DNA of 64,000 nucleotides. Origin: Alteromonas lipotrueiana (GTDB taxonomy: Bacteria > Pseudomonadota > Gammaproteobacteria > Enterobacterales > Alteromonadaceae). Both the position numbers and the translations under genes were made by a program. Shown here piece by piece: positions 15,510-24,980 of this stretch (position 1 is its first letter; every line of letters begins with the position of its first letter). The stretch lies in NCBI RefSeq assembly GCF_019249245.1, contig NZ_JAESDK010000002.1, positions 1 to 64,000 on the forward strand, written 5' to 3'. The notes below the pieces were generated by a model, which saw only the letters and a program-made list of their open reading frames with translations, had not been told where the DNA came from and made no database searches.

Positions 15510-16184
15510 ATGAAACTTTCTAATACGTTACTTTCTACAGCTATTGCGGGTGCTCTTTTTTCTGCACAGGCCGTTGCAACGAGCGATAATAACGCTTCAT
15601 ACAATCCGCAGCCCTCAAGTATGATTGAAAATACCTGGCTAACCTTGAGCGGTGAAATTGTAAAAACCGATTCAGACAGCTTCGTGATCAATAGCGGTGA
15701 TAATAAAGTAAATGTTGAGTTTGATGATGGTGATAGCGACGGCGATGCCAGAGTCTTCGAGCAAGGCGATAGAGTTACTGTATCGGGTAAAGTCGACAAA
15801 GACCTGATTACACAAACGGCATTAGATGCCCAAAGCGTTTTTGTTCATGACAAAAATACCACCTATGTATCTAATCCAAACGATGAAATAGCATATGACC
15901 GGTTCATCACATCAGCGGTAGTACCCACCGATATGGATGATATGACACTGATTGGAACGGTATCAAAAGTAGAAAATGAGATTGTCGAGCTATCTACTTC
16001 TGGCACCACCGTTCGAATAGATACCAGCGAGCTTGATGGGCAGCCTCTTAAGGAAGAGGGTAAGTTGCACCTGCAGGAAGGCGACAGAATTAAGGTTGAT
16101 GCTTCCATTCAGAGCATGTTCTTTAACGACGCTATGGTGGTTGCCAACAACGTCATTCGTATGAATGATGTGAGCGAAAGCTAG
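15510..16184 (+). CDS. Periplasmic protein with two OB-fold-like repeats
   Basis: A 224-residue protein with a Sec signal peptide (MKLSNTLLSTAIAGALFSAQAVA). The mature part contains two similar beta-rich segments: one around LTLSGEIVKTDSDSFVIN to GDRVTVSGKVD (about 45-95), the other around TLIGTVSKVENEIVELST to GDRIKVDAS (about 145-200). The repeated pattern G-x-V/I-x(n)-F/V-x-L with a final GDR-V/I-x-V resembles the bacterial OB-fold (YgiW/YdeI-like and DUF5666-like) proteins linked to stress tolerance. It is very acidic, as expected for a marine periplasmic protein. A strong AAAGGAG precedes the ATG. It is monocistronic with its own terminator. Confidence 0.7.
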   Translation: MKLSNTLLSTAIAGALFSAQAVATSDNNASYNPQPSSMIENTWLTLSGEIVKTDSDSFVINSGDNKVNVEFDDGDSDGDARVFEQGDRVTVSGKVDKDLITQTALDAQSVFVHDKNTTYVSNPNDEIAYDRFITSAVVPTDMDDMTLIGTVSKVENEIVELSTSGTTVRIDTSELDGQPLKEEGKLHLQEGDRIKVDASIQSMFFNDAMVVANNVIRMNDVSES

Positions 16185-16224
16185 TACAGATCCCACCGCA
16201 GATTCTTTTATATATTCCTTTGTT

Positions 16225-16260
16225 AAAGGCCAGTTACTTTTATAGTAGCTGGCCTTTTTT
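16225..16260 (+). terminator. Rho-independent terminator
   Basis: AAAGGCCAG (16225-16233) pairs with CTGGCCTTT (16249-16257), extended by an imperfect GTTAC/GTAGC pairing, followed by a T-run. It ends the OB-fold-like gene. Confidence 0.9.
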
Positions 16261-16730
16261 ATGCCTGCGTTTTTATCACCGAGCATAAAATCGTGGTAAG
16301 CAAGTAACCCGGAGCTGTGGGTTGACTTAAGCATTATTGGTGATAATTATTCAGGCTCTGCTTTTATTTTAACTATTTGAAAGTAAGGGGTGGGTCGAAA
16401 GCAATCAGGTTGAAAAATCATCGAATTCTTATTTATTGCCGTATACCTATTGATAACTGCCTGGTTAGGGGCGAATTGTATGCGCCGTTTGTTGACAGCA
16501 TTGTGAAGGTTGTAACCAAATAGTCTGCCATACGTGCTGCCACCCTCAACGTTAAATACGGCGTATTAAATACCATCAGCCACTTTATCGCTAAACGAAG
16601 GCTTTGGTTTTACTGCAACATGTTTTGTATTAACTGACCCAGTCGCCCGTTACAAACGTGTTGGCAATCGTTAATAAAAGTTCATTTCAAATATCTGAAT
16701 ACTTTAATGTCAATAAGATAAGGAGCTGCT
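16261..16730. other. Intergenic region without a recognisable gene
   Basis: About 470 bases. No supported reading frame, RNA gene or hairpin was found. It should contain the promoter of the glycerate kinase gene, whose AAGGAG lies just before 16731. Confidence 0.5.
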
Positions 16731-17960
16731 ATGACAAAAGAATACTTAAGTTCGTTGTATCACAGTGCGGTAGATGCTTGCCGACCACAAAACTGTTTAC
16801 CTCAGGCGTTTAATCGTTTTTCGCCAGGACAACGGGTGTGTATTCTTGGTGCGGGAAAAGCCGCTGCCGATATGGCTGCACAGGCGTATGAGTATTTTAA
16901 GGATAATGCGTACGGAGCAGTGGTAACTCGCTATGGTTATCACACGTCGCTACCCACCGGAAACATTGAAGTTATGCTGGCAGCGCATCCTGTGCCTGAT
17001 GAAAACAGTCAGGCGGCCGCGCAGAAACTATTAGATATAGCCAGGCAAGTTCCTGAAGGTGAGCAGGTTATCTTTCTTATTTCCGGTGGTGGCTCGGCGC
17101 TAGCCTGCTTACCCGCCGAAGGTCTTACTTTAGAAGAAAAGCTGAAATTACATCGCTTTTTATTGCGAAGCGGAGCATCAATTGATGAGATGAATACCGT
17201 ACGTAAACATGTTTCGGCATTTAAGGGCGGGCGGCTGGCGGCAGCTTGCAAGGGCGATCTCACTACCCTGGCTATTTCTGACGTTACCGGTGACGATGCG
17301 CAGATTATTGCCTCAGGCCCCACGGTACCCGATACCAGTACCGCTGATCAGGCGTTGCAGATACTTCAACAGTATGGCTGGCCCATGAACGACGCTATCT
17401 CGCGATACTTACAAACTTCTGAGCCCCTACCTAAAGTAGATGGTATATACGAAATTGTGGCCAACGCTCAGCTGTCTATCGACTCGGCAGAACAGATGGC
17501 AAAAGCAGATGGCTGGAATACGCGTATTATCTGTCTGGAAGAAACGGGTGAAGCTCAGGAGGTGGCCCGAAAACACGCTAAGCTTGCCTTACAATATAAG
17601 CAAAAGGGCGAATCGGTATTGCTGTTTTCAGGGGGCGAGCTAACCGTTACTCTGGGCGACAGTCAAGGGCAGGGCGGACCCAACCAAGAATACCTGATGA
17701 GTTTGTGTAAGGCCCTCGACGGCGCCGCTGGCATAAGCGCACTTGCTGCAGATACTGACGGGGTAGATGGCAGCAAAGATGTTGCGGGTGGCTATATTGA
17801 CGAAACCTCGCTGACCCGGGCTCTCGACGAAAATTTAAACATTGATGCGCTGTTACAAGATCACGACAGCTATCCGTTTTTTGCGGCCCTAAACGATCAT
17901 ATTGATGTGGGACCTACCCGAACTAATGTGAATGATTTTCGGGTGATTATGATTAAATAG
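16731..17960 (+). CDS. gckA: Glycerate 2-kinase (DUF4147/MOFRL family)
   Basis: A 409-residue cytoplasmic enzyme. The N-terminal DUF4147 domain shows ILGAGKAAADMA, HPVPDENS, ISGGGSALACLPAEGLTL, the block MNTVRKHVSAFKGGRLA and ISDVTGDDAQIIASGPTVPD. The C-terminal MOFRL domain shows LLFSGGELTVTLGDSQGQGGPNQEY and LAADTDGVDGSKDVAGG. These are the hallmarks of class II glycerate kinase, which makes 2-phosphoglycerate from D-glycerate in the serine/glyoxylate and sugar-acid pathways. Older annotations call the same family hydroxypyruvate reductase (TtuD). The start ATG has AAGGAG 7 bases upstream. It is convergent with the AtoE-type transporter gene. Confidence 0.92.
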   Translation: MTKEYLSSLYHSAVDACRPQNCLPQAFNRFSPGQRVCILGAGKAAADMAAQAYEYFKDNAYGAVVTRYGYHTSLPTGNIEVMLAAHPVPDENSQAAAQKLLDIARQVPEGEQVIFLISGGGSALACLPAEGLTLEEKLKLHRFLLRSGASIDEMNTVRKHVSAFKGGRLAAACKGDLTTLAISDVTGDDAQIIASGPTVPDTSTADQALQILQQYGWPMNDAISRYLQTSEPLPKVDGIYEIVANAQLSIDSAEQMAKADGWNTRIICLEETGEAQEVARKHAKLALQYKQKGESVLLFSGGELTVTLGDSQGQGGPNQEYLMSLCKALDGAAGISALAADTDGVDGSKDVAGGYIDETSLTRALDENLNIDALLQDHDSYPFFAALNDHIDVGPTRTNVNDFRVIMIK

Positions 17961-17973
17961 GGTGTGAAGATAT

Positions 17974-17999
17974 GCCCGGCTAATACCGTAGTGCCGGGC
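17974..17999. terminator. Hairpin between convergent genes
   Basis: GCCCGGC (17974-17980) pairs exactly with GCCGGGC (17993-17999). It sits between the glycerate kinase stop and the stop of the convergent transporter gene. The T-run is poor, so efficiency is uncertain. Confidence 0.65.
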
Positions 18000-18023
18000 T
18001 ATTCAATGAATAGTTAGAATTTG

Positions 18024-19331
18024 TCAGGCGAACAGTAATACAGTGCCAATGATTATGCCGGTAATAATTAACTGCACCAGACAAAACCCCATGATATCTT
18101 TTGCTTTCAGACCCGCAATAGCTAAAACCGGTAACGCCCAGAAGGGCTGAATCAGATTAGTCCAGGCATCACCCCAGGCTACGGCCATAGCAACTTTATT
18201 TATATCAACACCCAATTCAAACGCCGCGGGTAAAATAACCGGAGCTTGCACCGCCCATTGTCCGCCTCCTGAGGGCACGAAGATATTCACTATACCGGCA
18301 CTGATGAAGCTGAATAACGCCAGGGTATCGGCACTGGAAAAACTGATAAGCCATTGAGACATACTTGCCGCCAGGCCCGACTGCACCATAACAGCCATAA
18401 TACCGGCGTAAAACGGAAACTGTATAATAATACCTGCGCCGCCCTGAATGGCTTGTTGTAAACAGTGCAGTAACCGTTTTGGTGTGCCATGTAAAATTAT
18501 GGCAAGAAACAAAAATAAAAAATTGACGATGTTCAGATTCAGGCCGCCACCAGCAACAAAGTACTGAACCAGATAAGCCAGGCCGGCAAAACCAACCAAT
18601 TGCGCCAGTACCGGACTATTTTCCAGTTTGTCTGCCGGGCGCGTGTTATCAGACTCTGGCAGCGGGGTATCTTGCAGCTTGTTGGCCTCAACAATAACAC
18701 TGTCTTTGTCTGCGGGCAGCATGAGGCGGTTTACCAGTGGCACCACGATAAATAAAATGGCCAGAAGCGCCAGATTAAAACCCGAAAAGATAGTGTCGCT
18801 GGTAGGAATTACCCCAATCTGTGCTTCGGTAAAATGGCCAGGGGTGGCAATGGTTAGCGGCACCGAACCTGCCAGCCCCCCATGCCATACCACAAACCCG
18901 GAATAGGCGCTGGCAACCAGTAATCGGTAATCTACCCGTACCTGGCGCGCCAGTGCTTTTGCAAACAAAGCGCCCACCACCAGACCAAATCCCCAGTTTA
19001 TCCAGCTGGCTGTCAGCGATACCAATGTTACCAGAATAATCGCTTTACCTGCACTGTTTGCAAGAGTCGCCAGTTTATCAAGCAAGCCTTTAACCAGTGC
19101 TGTACTGGCCAGCATAAAACCGCTGATCAAAACCAGCAGCATCTGCATTGAAAAGGTCAACAACCCCCAAAAGCCTTCACCCCAGTAGCTGAATACCATC
19201 ATCGGTGATTGTTGTTCAACCAGCATAGCAGCTCCAAAAACCACCAGGGTCAGTAGCAATACGAATATGTAAGGATCAGGAAGATAGCGTTCGACCAGCT
19301 TCACGAAGGGTTTTGCAACAGAACTCAGCAT
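18024..19331 (-). CDS. atoE: Short-chain fatty acid transporter (AtoE family)
   Basis: A 435-residue inner-membrane protein with about 10-12 helices. Family blocks are visible: RYLPDPYIFVLLLTLVVF near the N-terminus, SWINWGFGLVVGALFAK, YSGFVVWHGGLAGSVPLTIATPGH, and near the C-terminus NIFVPSGGGQWAVQAPVILPAA and AWGDAWTNLIQPFWALP. AtoE-type carriers take up short-chain fatty acids such as acetoacetate or butyrate. The length matches the E. coli protein closely. No ato degradation genes are adjacent, so the actual substrate may differ. The ATG at 19331 lacks a strong Shine-Dalgarno sequence. Confidence 0.88.
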   Translation of the reverse strand: MLSSVAKPFVKLVERYLPDPYIFVLLLTLVVFGAAMLVEQQSPMMVFSYWGEGFWGLLTFSMQMLLVLISGFMLASTALVKGLLDKLATLANSAGKAIILVTLVSLTASWINWGFGLVVGALFAKALARQVRVDYRLLVASAYSGFVVWHGGLAGSVPLTIATPGHFTEAQIGVIPTSDTIFSGFNLALLAILFIVVPLVNRLMLPADKDSVIVEANKLQDTPLPESDNTRPADKLENSPVLAQLVGFAGLAYLVQYFVAGGGLNLNIVNFLFLFLAIILHGTPKRLLHCLQQAIQGGAGIIIQFPFYAGIMAVMVQSGLAASMSQWLISFSSADTLALFSFISAGIVNIFVPSGGGQWAVQAPVILPAAFELGVDINKVAMAVAWGDAWTNLIQPFWALPVLAIAGLKAKDIMGFCLVQLIITGIIIGTVLLFA

Positions 19332-19872
19332 AAAGGTAATAGCATCTTATGTAACAATATTGTTGCACAATATCGAATTCTGATAGCGATGAACACGTTT
19401 TTTGCACCGCGTGCACAATGAACGTTTGTAATACCTAAACCCCTGGTTATGCAACTCATTAAATGTCCGGTTGGTAGTAAAATGTAGCCTTATCCATCTA
19501 AAGTAGTAATTTTTTAGTACTGTTCATAAACAAGCCATATTTTCTACTTATCACTAACCATCTTTTTTACCAGTGTTTAAAACTTTAATTTTGATACGCC
19601 TTTATAAAATTTGTCCTTCCCTGTGTAACGTGAATACGCGGGTATCTGAAAACAAACCGAAGAATATGAAGTTATGGTAGATACTCATTACCCATAGTTA
19701 GGGGTGGTTATTCACAGGCCAGCAACACGGGTCTGGCAGCTCCTTTACGCTGTTTAAGCGGATACCCGTTAAGTATCGGACATAACCTGCTTCATGAAGC
19801 AGTCACACTTTTTTATCTTTTTATATCTCTAAAAGGGATACAAAGTGGATAATAGGGATAGGAATCAAGAAA
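19332..19872. other. Divergent intergenic region with a 16-bp palindrome
   Basis: About 540 bases between the transporter gene and the HTH-like gene. The main structure is a perfect palindrome, CTGCTTCATGAAGCAG at 19787-19802, about 70 bases before the HTH-like gene. It is followed after six bases by TTTTTTATCTTTTT, so it could be a terminator or a regulator site. No gene was found. Confidence 0.5.
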
Positions 19873-20244
19873 ATGGGGACAAAACTTGAAGCTCAGGAGT
19901 TGCAGCGTCAGTTGAAAGACCTGTGTGCTTCGGCAGGTTGGTCACAAAATAAGCTGGCCCGAGTACTCTATCGTGAGCTTTATTCTCAAAATGACGACGC
20001 CGGGGCCCGACGTTTTCAGGAGCGTTTAAAAAAAGCATTGCAACGCGACAGTACCAAGCCTGAACGGTTAGAGCAATACCTTGCCATTGCGCACCGGTGT
20101 CAGGTAACCGAAAAGCAACAACAGCATTTTCACCGTCCGGAAAAAAATGGCTATATTAGTGAAACAATGTCGATTGAAATGAAAAGAATTACTGCTGAGA
20201 TGGACATGCAGCTTGCGCAACAGAGCCCGCGCCGAACAGGCTAG
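19873..20244 (+). CDS. Small HTH-like protein, unknown function
   Basis: A 123-residue protein rich in Gln, Arg and Lys. Residues about 10-35 (LKDLCASAGWSQNKLARVLYREL) look like a helix-turn-helix of Cro/XRE type, although the typical second half is replaced by a charged stretch (DDAGARRFQERLKKAL). The C-terminus (ETMSIEMKRITAEMDMQ) may form a coiled coil. No family is recognised. The ATG follows AGGAATCAAGAAA. It sits upstream of sbcDC with a terminator between, so it is not obviously part of that operon. A DNA-binding regulator is a reasonable guess. Confidence 0.6.
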   Translation: MGTKLEAQELQRQLKDLCASAGWSQNKLARVLYRELYSQNDDAGARRFQERLKKALQRDSTKPERLEQYLAIAHRCQVTEKQQQHFHRPEKNGYISETMSIEMKRITAEMDMQLAQQSPRRTG

Positions 20245-20298
20245 TTTTATAAAAACTATGGCCCAATAATCTTCTCTTTTTTATCCATCGTTTTTTAT

Positions 20299-20337
20299 GC
20301 TATGCACACACCCCCTGCGTGCATAGCCCGGCTTTTT
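20299..20337 (+). terminator. Rho-independent terminator
   Basis: GCTATGCAC (20299-20307) pairs with GTGCATAGC (20319-20327), followed after CCGGC by TTTTT. It lies about 55 bases after the HTH-like gene. Confidence 0.75.
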
Positions 20338-20444
20338 GTTTACCCTAAATCCTGAAATAACCCATTGAACCGCCAGCCCGGTATCGGTATGGTGGCAGCC
20401 AACCTGTATTTTTATCCACCTGATTGACTACTGAAGCCGCTATC

Positions 20445-21614
20445 ATGAAGTTTATCCATACCTCCGACTGGCACCTTGGCCGGCAATTTCATAATGTTTC
20501 TCTTTTATCTGACCAGGCGGCGGTCCTTACGCAGCTGGTAGAGTATATTCGTTGTAACCCAGTGGATGCGGTGGTTGTAGCGGGCGATATTTATGATCGG
20601 TCAGTGCCGCCCACCGCAGCTATTGACTTACTCAACAAGGTGGTCACGCAAATATGTGATGAGCTTAAAACACCAATGATCCTGATATCCGGAAACCACG
20701 ATGGAGCTCAACGATTAGGATTTGCTGCTAACCAAATGAAGCGTTCTGGTTTACACATAATCAGTAACTACGACGAGATGGTGCGTCCGGTGATTATTGA
20801 AACTGCAGAAGCCGGCCCGGTGGCATTTTATGGCATGCCTTATAGCGACCCTGAGCACGTGCATTATTTTTATCGTACTTCAAAAAACAACGAATCAGAG
20901 ACAACTCAGATTAACAATTACGACGATGCGCATAAATTGCTGGTACAAAAAATAGAGGCCGCAAGTCATACAGAACAACGACGTGTGCTTATTAGTCACT
21001 GCTTTGTTGATGGTGCCATAGAGTCAGACTCAGAACGTCCGTTATCGATTGGGGGAGCTGATCGCGTTAGCCATCAACACTTTACCAATTTTGACTATGT
21101 TGCATTAGGGCACTTGCATCAACCCCAACAAAAGGGTGAAAACTTTATCCGCTACAGCGGTTCGCCAATGAAATACAGCTTTTCAGAACAGCATCAAAAG
21201 AAAGGCTTTACGGTGGTGACCCTGAATGGAAAAGGATTTGTAGACGCCATTCATGAACCTCTTATCGCCCCGCATAATATGCGGATTATTGAAGATAAGC
21301 TGGAAACAATTTTAAAGCAGGGTCGAACCGATCCTAATCACGAAGATTATTTGCTGGTTCGTCTGACCGACACTCATGCCATTTTAAACCCCATGGAAAA
21401 ACTGCGTGAGGTTTACCCTAATGTTTTGCATTTAGAAAAGCCCGGAATGCTGATAGGGGTTGAACAGGAGATGGCAAAAGCCAAACTGGCCCGCGGCGAG
21501 CACGAAATGTTTTGTGATTTTTATCAAGAAGCACAAGGTAGTTCAATCACGCCTGAACAGGGTGAGGCCATGCAAGATATTATCCGGCAGCTCACTACCC
21601 GCCACAACGTGTGA
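20445..21614 (+). CDS. sbcD: Exonuclease subunit SbcD
   Basis: A 389-residue Mre11-type nuclease. The metallophosphoesterase motifs appear in order: HTSDWHLGRQ, VVAGDIYDRSVPP, LISGNHDGAQR, ISHCFVDG and ALGHLHQPQ. With SbcC it forms the Mn-dependent complex that opens DNA hairpins and degrades palindromic or protein-blocked ends in the cytoplasm. I start it at the ATG at 20445 because MKFIHTSDWHLG is the conserved N-terminus; an upstream in-frame TTG at 20424 would add seven residues unlike the family. sbcC follows after 21 bases. Confidence 0.96.
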   Translation: MKFIHTSDWHLGRQFHNVSLLSDQAAVLTQLVEYIRCNPVDAVVVAGDIYDRSVPPTAAIDLLNKVVTQICDELKTPMILISGNHDGAQRLGFAANQMKRSGLHIISNYDEMVRPVIIETAEAGPVAFYGMPYSDPEHVHYFYRTSKNNESETTQINNYDDAHKLLVQKIEAASHTEQRRVLISHCFVDGAIESDSERPLSIGGADRVSHQHFTNFDYVALGHLHQPQQKGENFIRYSGSPMKYSFSEQHQKKGFTVVTLNGKGFVDAIHEPLIAPHNMRIIEDKLETILKQGRTDPNHEDYLLVRLTDTHAILNPMEKLREVYPNVLHLEKPGMLIGVEQEMAKAKLARGEHEMFCDFYQEAQGSSITPEQGEAMQDIIRQLTTRHNV

Positions 21615-21635
21615 TCACCGCAGGAAGCTCTAATT

Positions 21636-24600
21636 ATGAAGCCCATCACATTAAGCATGCAGGCATTTGGTCCGTTTGCTGACAAACAGGTTATTGACTT
21701 TACCCGTTTGGGTAGTAATCCGCTTTTTTTAATTAATGGCCCGACGGGCTCAGGTAAAACATCGATTTTAGACGCGCTGTGTTACGCCCTGTATGGCGAA
21801 ACCACCGGTAATGAGCGTGACGCAATGCAAATGCGCTGCGATCTGGCAGCCGATGAAATGCTGACTACCGTGACGTTGGATTTTAAACTTAATCAACACG
21901 TTTACCGCATAACTCGCTCGCCAGAACAATCAAAACCTAAGCGAGGGGGCGGTTTTACTACGGCTAAACATGCTGCAACCATTACTTGCCTTGGCGAAAC
22001 TGAGGTACTGATCAGTAATAAAACCAGTCAGGTAAAGCACGAAGTTATTAAACTAATAGGACTAAACGAAACGCAATTTCGGCAGGTGATGGTGTTGCCT
22101 CAGGGCAAGTTTCGTGAGTTGTTGCTGGCCAGCTCAAAAGACCGGGAAGACATTTTTGGACAGTTATTTCAGACCGACATTTATAAACGTATCGAATATG
22201 CGTTAAAAGAAAAAGCCAGCGATATTACCCGGGCAAAAAATGAGTTTGATAATCAGATTCGCGGGGCATTGCAGGTGGTCAATCTGGCCACGCCCGAAGA
22301 ACTTACCGAGCAGCTTTTTAAGGTAAAAACACAACTTGATGCTCAACAGGCCGAAACCGACAAAGTACTTGCGGCCACCCAGCAGGCCGAGCACGCGCTA
22401 CAGCAAGGTAGGGCGTTATCACAGCAGTTCGAACGTCAGCAGCAGGCGCAACAGGCGCTAATACAGCATCAGCAAACTAGTCAGACGCATCAGGCTAACG
22501 AACACCGTCTGCAGCAGGCACTTGCTGCCAAAAATATTGAAGCAAAGCATCAGGCGGTTCAACAACAACATCAGCAAATTCAGAAGTTACAGGCAGATAT
22601 TGCTCGTACGCAAGCCCAGCGCGAACAAAATACCCAGCAACTTGAAAAAGCCCGAATAACACGTAAACAAGCCCAGGAAGCAGCGGGCCAGGTAGCACTG
22701 CTTACCGAAGAGCAATACCAGCTGAACAGCATTAAAACAGCGCTTCAGGATAAACAGGCTTTGGCGGCAAGCATTAAACAATGCGAACAAGCTGAAACTA
22801 AGCTAAGCGCTGAGTTAGCGAAATATGAACAGCATAAAGCGCAGCTTGAACAGCAAACCAGTGATGCTGCTGCAACGTTAAAAACAACCATTGAGCAAAA
22901 GCTGCAAAGTCACAAAGTTGAAGCAAAAATTCAGCAATTGATACGGTCAATTAAAGACTTACAGCACCTGGAAGAAATCAATAATCAAAACGAGCAGCTG
23001 AATAAACACATAAACAAGGCGCAAAAACAGGTAGCTATTGCTCAGGAGCAACAACAGCAGGCGCAGGTCAGGGCCGATACTATCGAAATGCATTGGTATA
23101 ATGGCCAGGCAGCCGTGCTGGCTCAAAAACTCAGGCAGCAGATGCCGTGTCCGGTGTGCGGCAGTAAAGAACACCCCCAGCCAGCGGTTTTTGCTGAGCA
23201 CGAAGTCAGTAAAACCGAGGTACAACAGGCCCGCCAGCAGGCAACAAAGGCTTATGACAAAACCGGCCAGGCTCAGTCTGATTTACAGCAATATCAGCAG
23301 CAGCTAACCCAAAATCAAACCCGACAACATGAACTTTCCGCCGAGCTTGGCGATATCGCCAATTCAGATATTAATGCGCAGCAAGCGGCATTATTGGAGC
23401 TACAGCAGCGCTCAGCAGAATTGCAAAAAATGGATGTGGATGCGCTGGAACAAGAGGTTCGTACTCTTGAGCAGCGATGTAAAAATGGCGAGCAACGTAT
23501 TGCGGCTGTGGTTGAGAAAAAAACCGGTAATTATGCGAATCTTTGTACGTATCAAAAGCAATACAATACCCTCTGTGACAGCATCGACGCTAAGTATGTT
23601 ACAGCGGCAGAAGTGGAAACCGAAATAGAAAGCATTAAAACCAAAATCACTGCTCTTAATCAGGCCCTTGAACACGCGGTGGAAGATGAGCACAAAGCCA
23701 ATAACGCCTTGTCAGCTAATGAGGGTAGCATCAAGGCCAATCAGCAGTACCTGAAACAGGCTCAGCAAAGACACAACGAAGCGACACAAAGTTGGCAGCA
23801 GGTTTTGGGCGACAGTTTGTTTTCAGACGAGGCAGACTTTAGCAATGCCCAATTAGAAGATACTGACATAAGTGACCTGCAACAGACTATCTCTGCCTAT
23901 AAAGATCAGCAACTCAAATTACAGCAAACCCTGGCTGATTTAGATACCGTATTACATGACAAAACGCCCCCTGATACCCAGGTTTTACAGGCTAATTGTG
24001 ATCACGCCCAGCAAACATCAAAAAATGCCAGCAATACACTTAATGATGTGCGCTCAACGTATCAACAACTTTATCAGGTTCAGCAGAATATAAATTCTTT
24101 GCGCGACAAAAATACCAAACTTGAATCGCAATATCAGGTTTACGGAACGTTGTACGAGGTAACCAGTGGCAAAACCGGCAGTCGCGTCAGCCTGCATCGA
24201 TTTGTATTGGGGGTATTATTGGACGATGTATTAATTCAGGCATCGCAACGACTTGAGCTTATGAGCAAAGGGCGATACCGGCTGCTTCGAAAAACGGCCG
24301 GTTTTAAAGGCGCGGCCGGCCGCGGCTTGGATCTGATGGTTGAAGATAGCTATACCAGCCGGTCACGGGATGTTGCGACATTATCAGGTGGCGAATCATT
24401 TATGGCTGCATTAGCGCTGGCGCTGGGTTTGTCTGACGTGGTTCAGTCTTACAGCGGCGGAATTCGGCTTGAAACATTATTTATTGATGAAGGATTTGGC
24501 AGTCTTGATCCAGAATCACTGGATTTGGCCATTCAGACACTCGTTGATTTGCAGCAAAACGGCAGAACCATCGGGGTTATCTCCCACGTGACCGAACTTA

Positions 24601-24674
24601 AAGAACAAATGGGGTTACGCATTGATGTTATACCATCCAGGGTTGGGTCAAAAGTATCTCTGGCGGGGAGGTAA
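21636..24674 (+). CDS. sbcC: Exonuclease subunit SbcC (Rad50-like ATPase)
   Basis: A 1012-residue SMC-like ATPase. Walker A is GPTGSGKTSILDALCYALYG near residues 34-53, and the Q-loop MVLPQGKFRELLLA follows near 150. Two long Gln-rich coiled coils flank the zinc hook CPVCGSKEHP (about residue 507). The C-terminal half-site has LSGGESFMAALALALGLSD and Walker B ETLFIDEGFGSLD. It partners SbcD, with ATP-driven opening regulating nuclease access. The coiled coils contain exceptionally many Gln codons, giving a repetitive CAG/CAA texture from 22300 to 24100. Length fits the family. Confidence 0.96.
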   Translation: MKPITLSMQAFGPFADKQVIDFTRLGSNPLFLINGPTGSGKTSILDALCYALYGETTGNERDAMQMRCDLAADEMLTTVTLDFKLNQHVYRITRSPEQSKPKRGGGFTTAKHAATITCLGETEVLISNKTSQVKHEVIKLIGLNETQFRQVMVLPQGKFRELLLASSKDREDIFGQLFQTDIYKRIEYALKEKASDITRAKNEFDNQIRGALQVVNLATPEELTEQLFKVKTQLDAQQAETDKVLAATQQAEHALQQGRALSQQFERQQQAQQALIQHQQTSQTHQANEHRLQQALAAKNIEAKHQAVQQQHQQIQKLQADIARTQAQREQNTQQLEKARITRKQAQEAAGQVALLTEEQYQLNSIKTALQDKQALAASIKQCEQAETKLSAELAKYEQHKAQLEQQTSDAAATLKTTIEQKLQSHKVEAKIQQLIRSIKDLQHLEEINNQNEQLNKHINKAQKQVAIAQEQQQQAQVRADTIEMHWYNGQAAVLAQKLRQQMPCPVCGSKEHPQPAVFAEHEVSKTEVQQARQQATKAYDKTGQAQSDLQQYQQQLTQNQTRQHELSAELGDIANSDINAQQAALLELQQRSAELQKMDVDALEQEVRTLEQRCKNGEQRIAAVVEKKTGNYANLCTYQKQYNTLCDSIDAKYVTAAEVETEIESIKTKITALNQALEHAVEDEHKANNALSANEGSIKANQQYLKQAQQRHNEATQSWQQVLGDSLFSDEADFSNAQLEDTDISDLQQTISAYKDQQLKLQQTLADLDTVLHDKTPPDTQVLQANCDHAQQTSKNASNTLNDVRSTYQQLYQVQQNINSLRDKNTKLESQYQVYGTLYEVTSGKTGSRVSLHRFVLGVLLDDVLIQASQRLELMSKGRYRLLRKTAGFKGAAGRGLDLMVEDSYTSRSRDVATLSGGESFMAALALALGLSDVVQSYSGGIRLETLFIDEGFGSLDPESLDLAIQTLVDLQQNGRTIGVISHVTELKEQMGLRIDVIPSRVGSKVSLAGR

Positions 24675-24940
24675 GAAAGAAAAAAGCCTCATTTTTGTGG
24701 TGACCCAGGGGTTACCCAGACTAACGTTCAGTCAAGTTACTACCGGTTTTAGTGTATTGATTTTGAGGTATTTGTAGTTACGTAAAACCTGAGTGTGACT
24801 GTTTGAGATTCTGGTGGTTGAGGTGCTGCTGGCTGAGGTTTTACAAGCTTGCAGTGCACAAATTAAAATAACCAACAGTGAGTTTTTTGTAAGTCCTTTA
24901 GATACTTATAGCGCAGACACAAAAAAGACATAAGGCAAGT
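24675..24940. other. Intergenic region between convergent genes
   Basis: About 270 bases between the sbcC stop and the hairpin that ends the peroxiredoxin-like gene. I see no convincing gene and no standard terminator for sbcC. Confidence 0.4.
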
Positions 24941-24964
24941 TGTGTTGTGGGGCCCCACAACACA
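24941..24964 (-). terminator. Perfect 24-bp palindrome after the peroxiredoxin-like gene
   Basis: TGTGTTGTGGGG (24941-24952) is followed directly by its exact reverse complement (24953-24964). It lies 17 bases past the stop of the minus-strand gene. On that strand a T6 run follows about 15 bases later, so it is a plausible but not classical terminator. Confidence 0.6.
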
Positions 24965-24980
24965 GCTTATTCAGCAGCGC

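Noticed and set aside
24790-24932. Open frame with CTG start containing a hydrophobic stretch, between sbcC and the peroxiredoxin-like gene
   Set aside because: No binding site, rare start codon and no recognisable leader or family; treated as chance.
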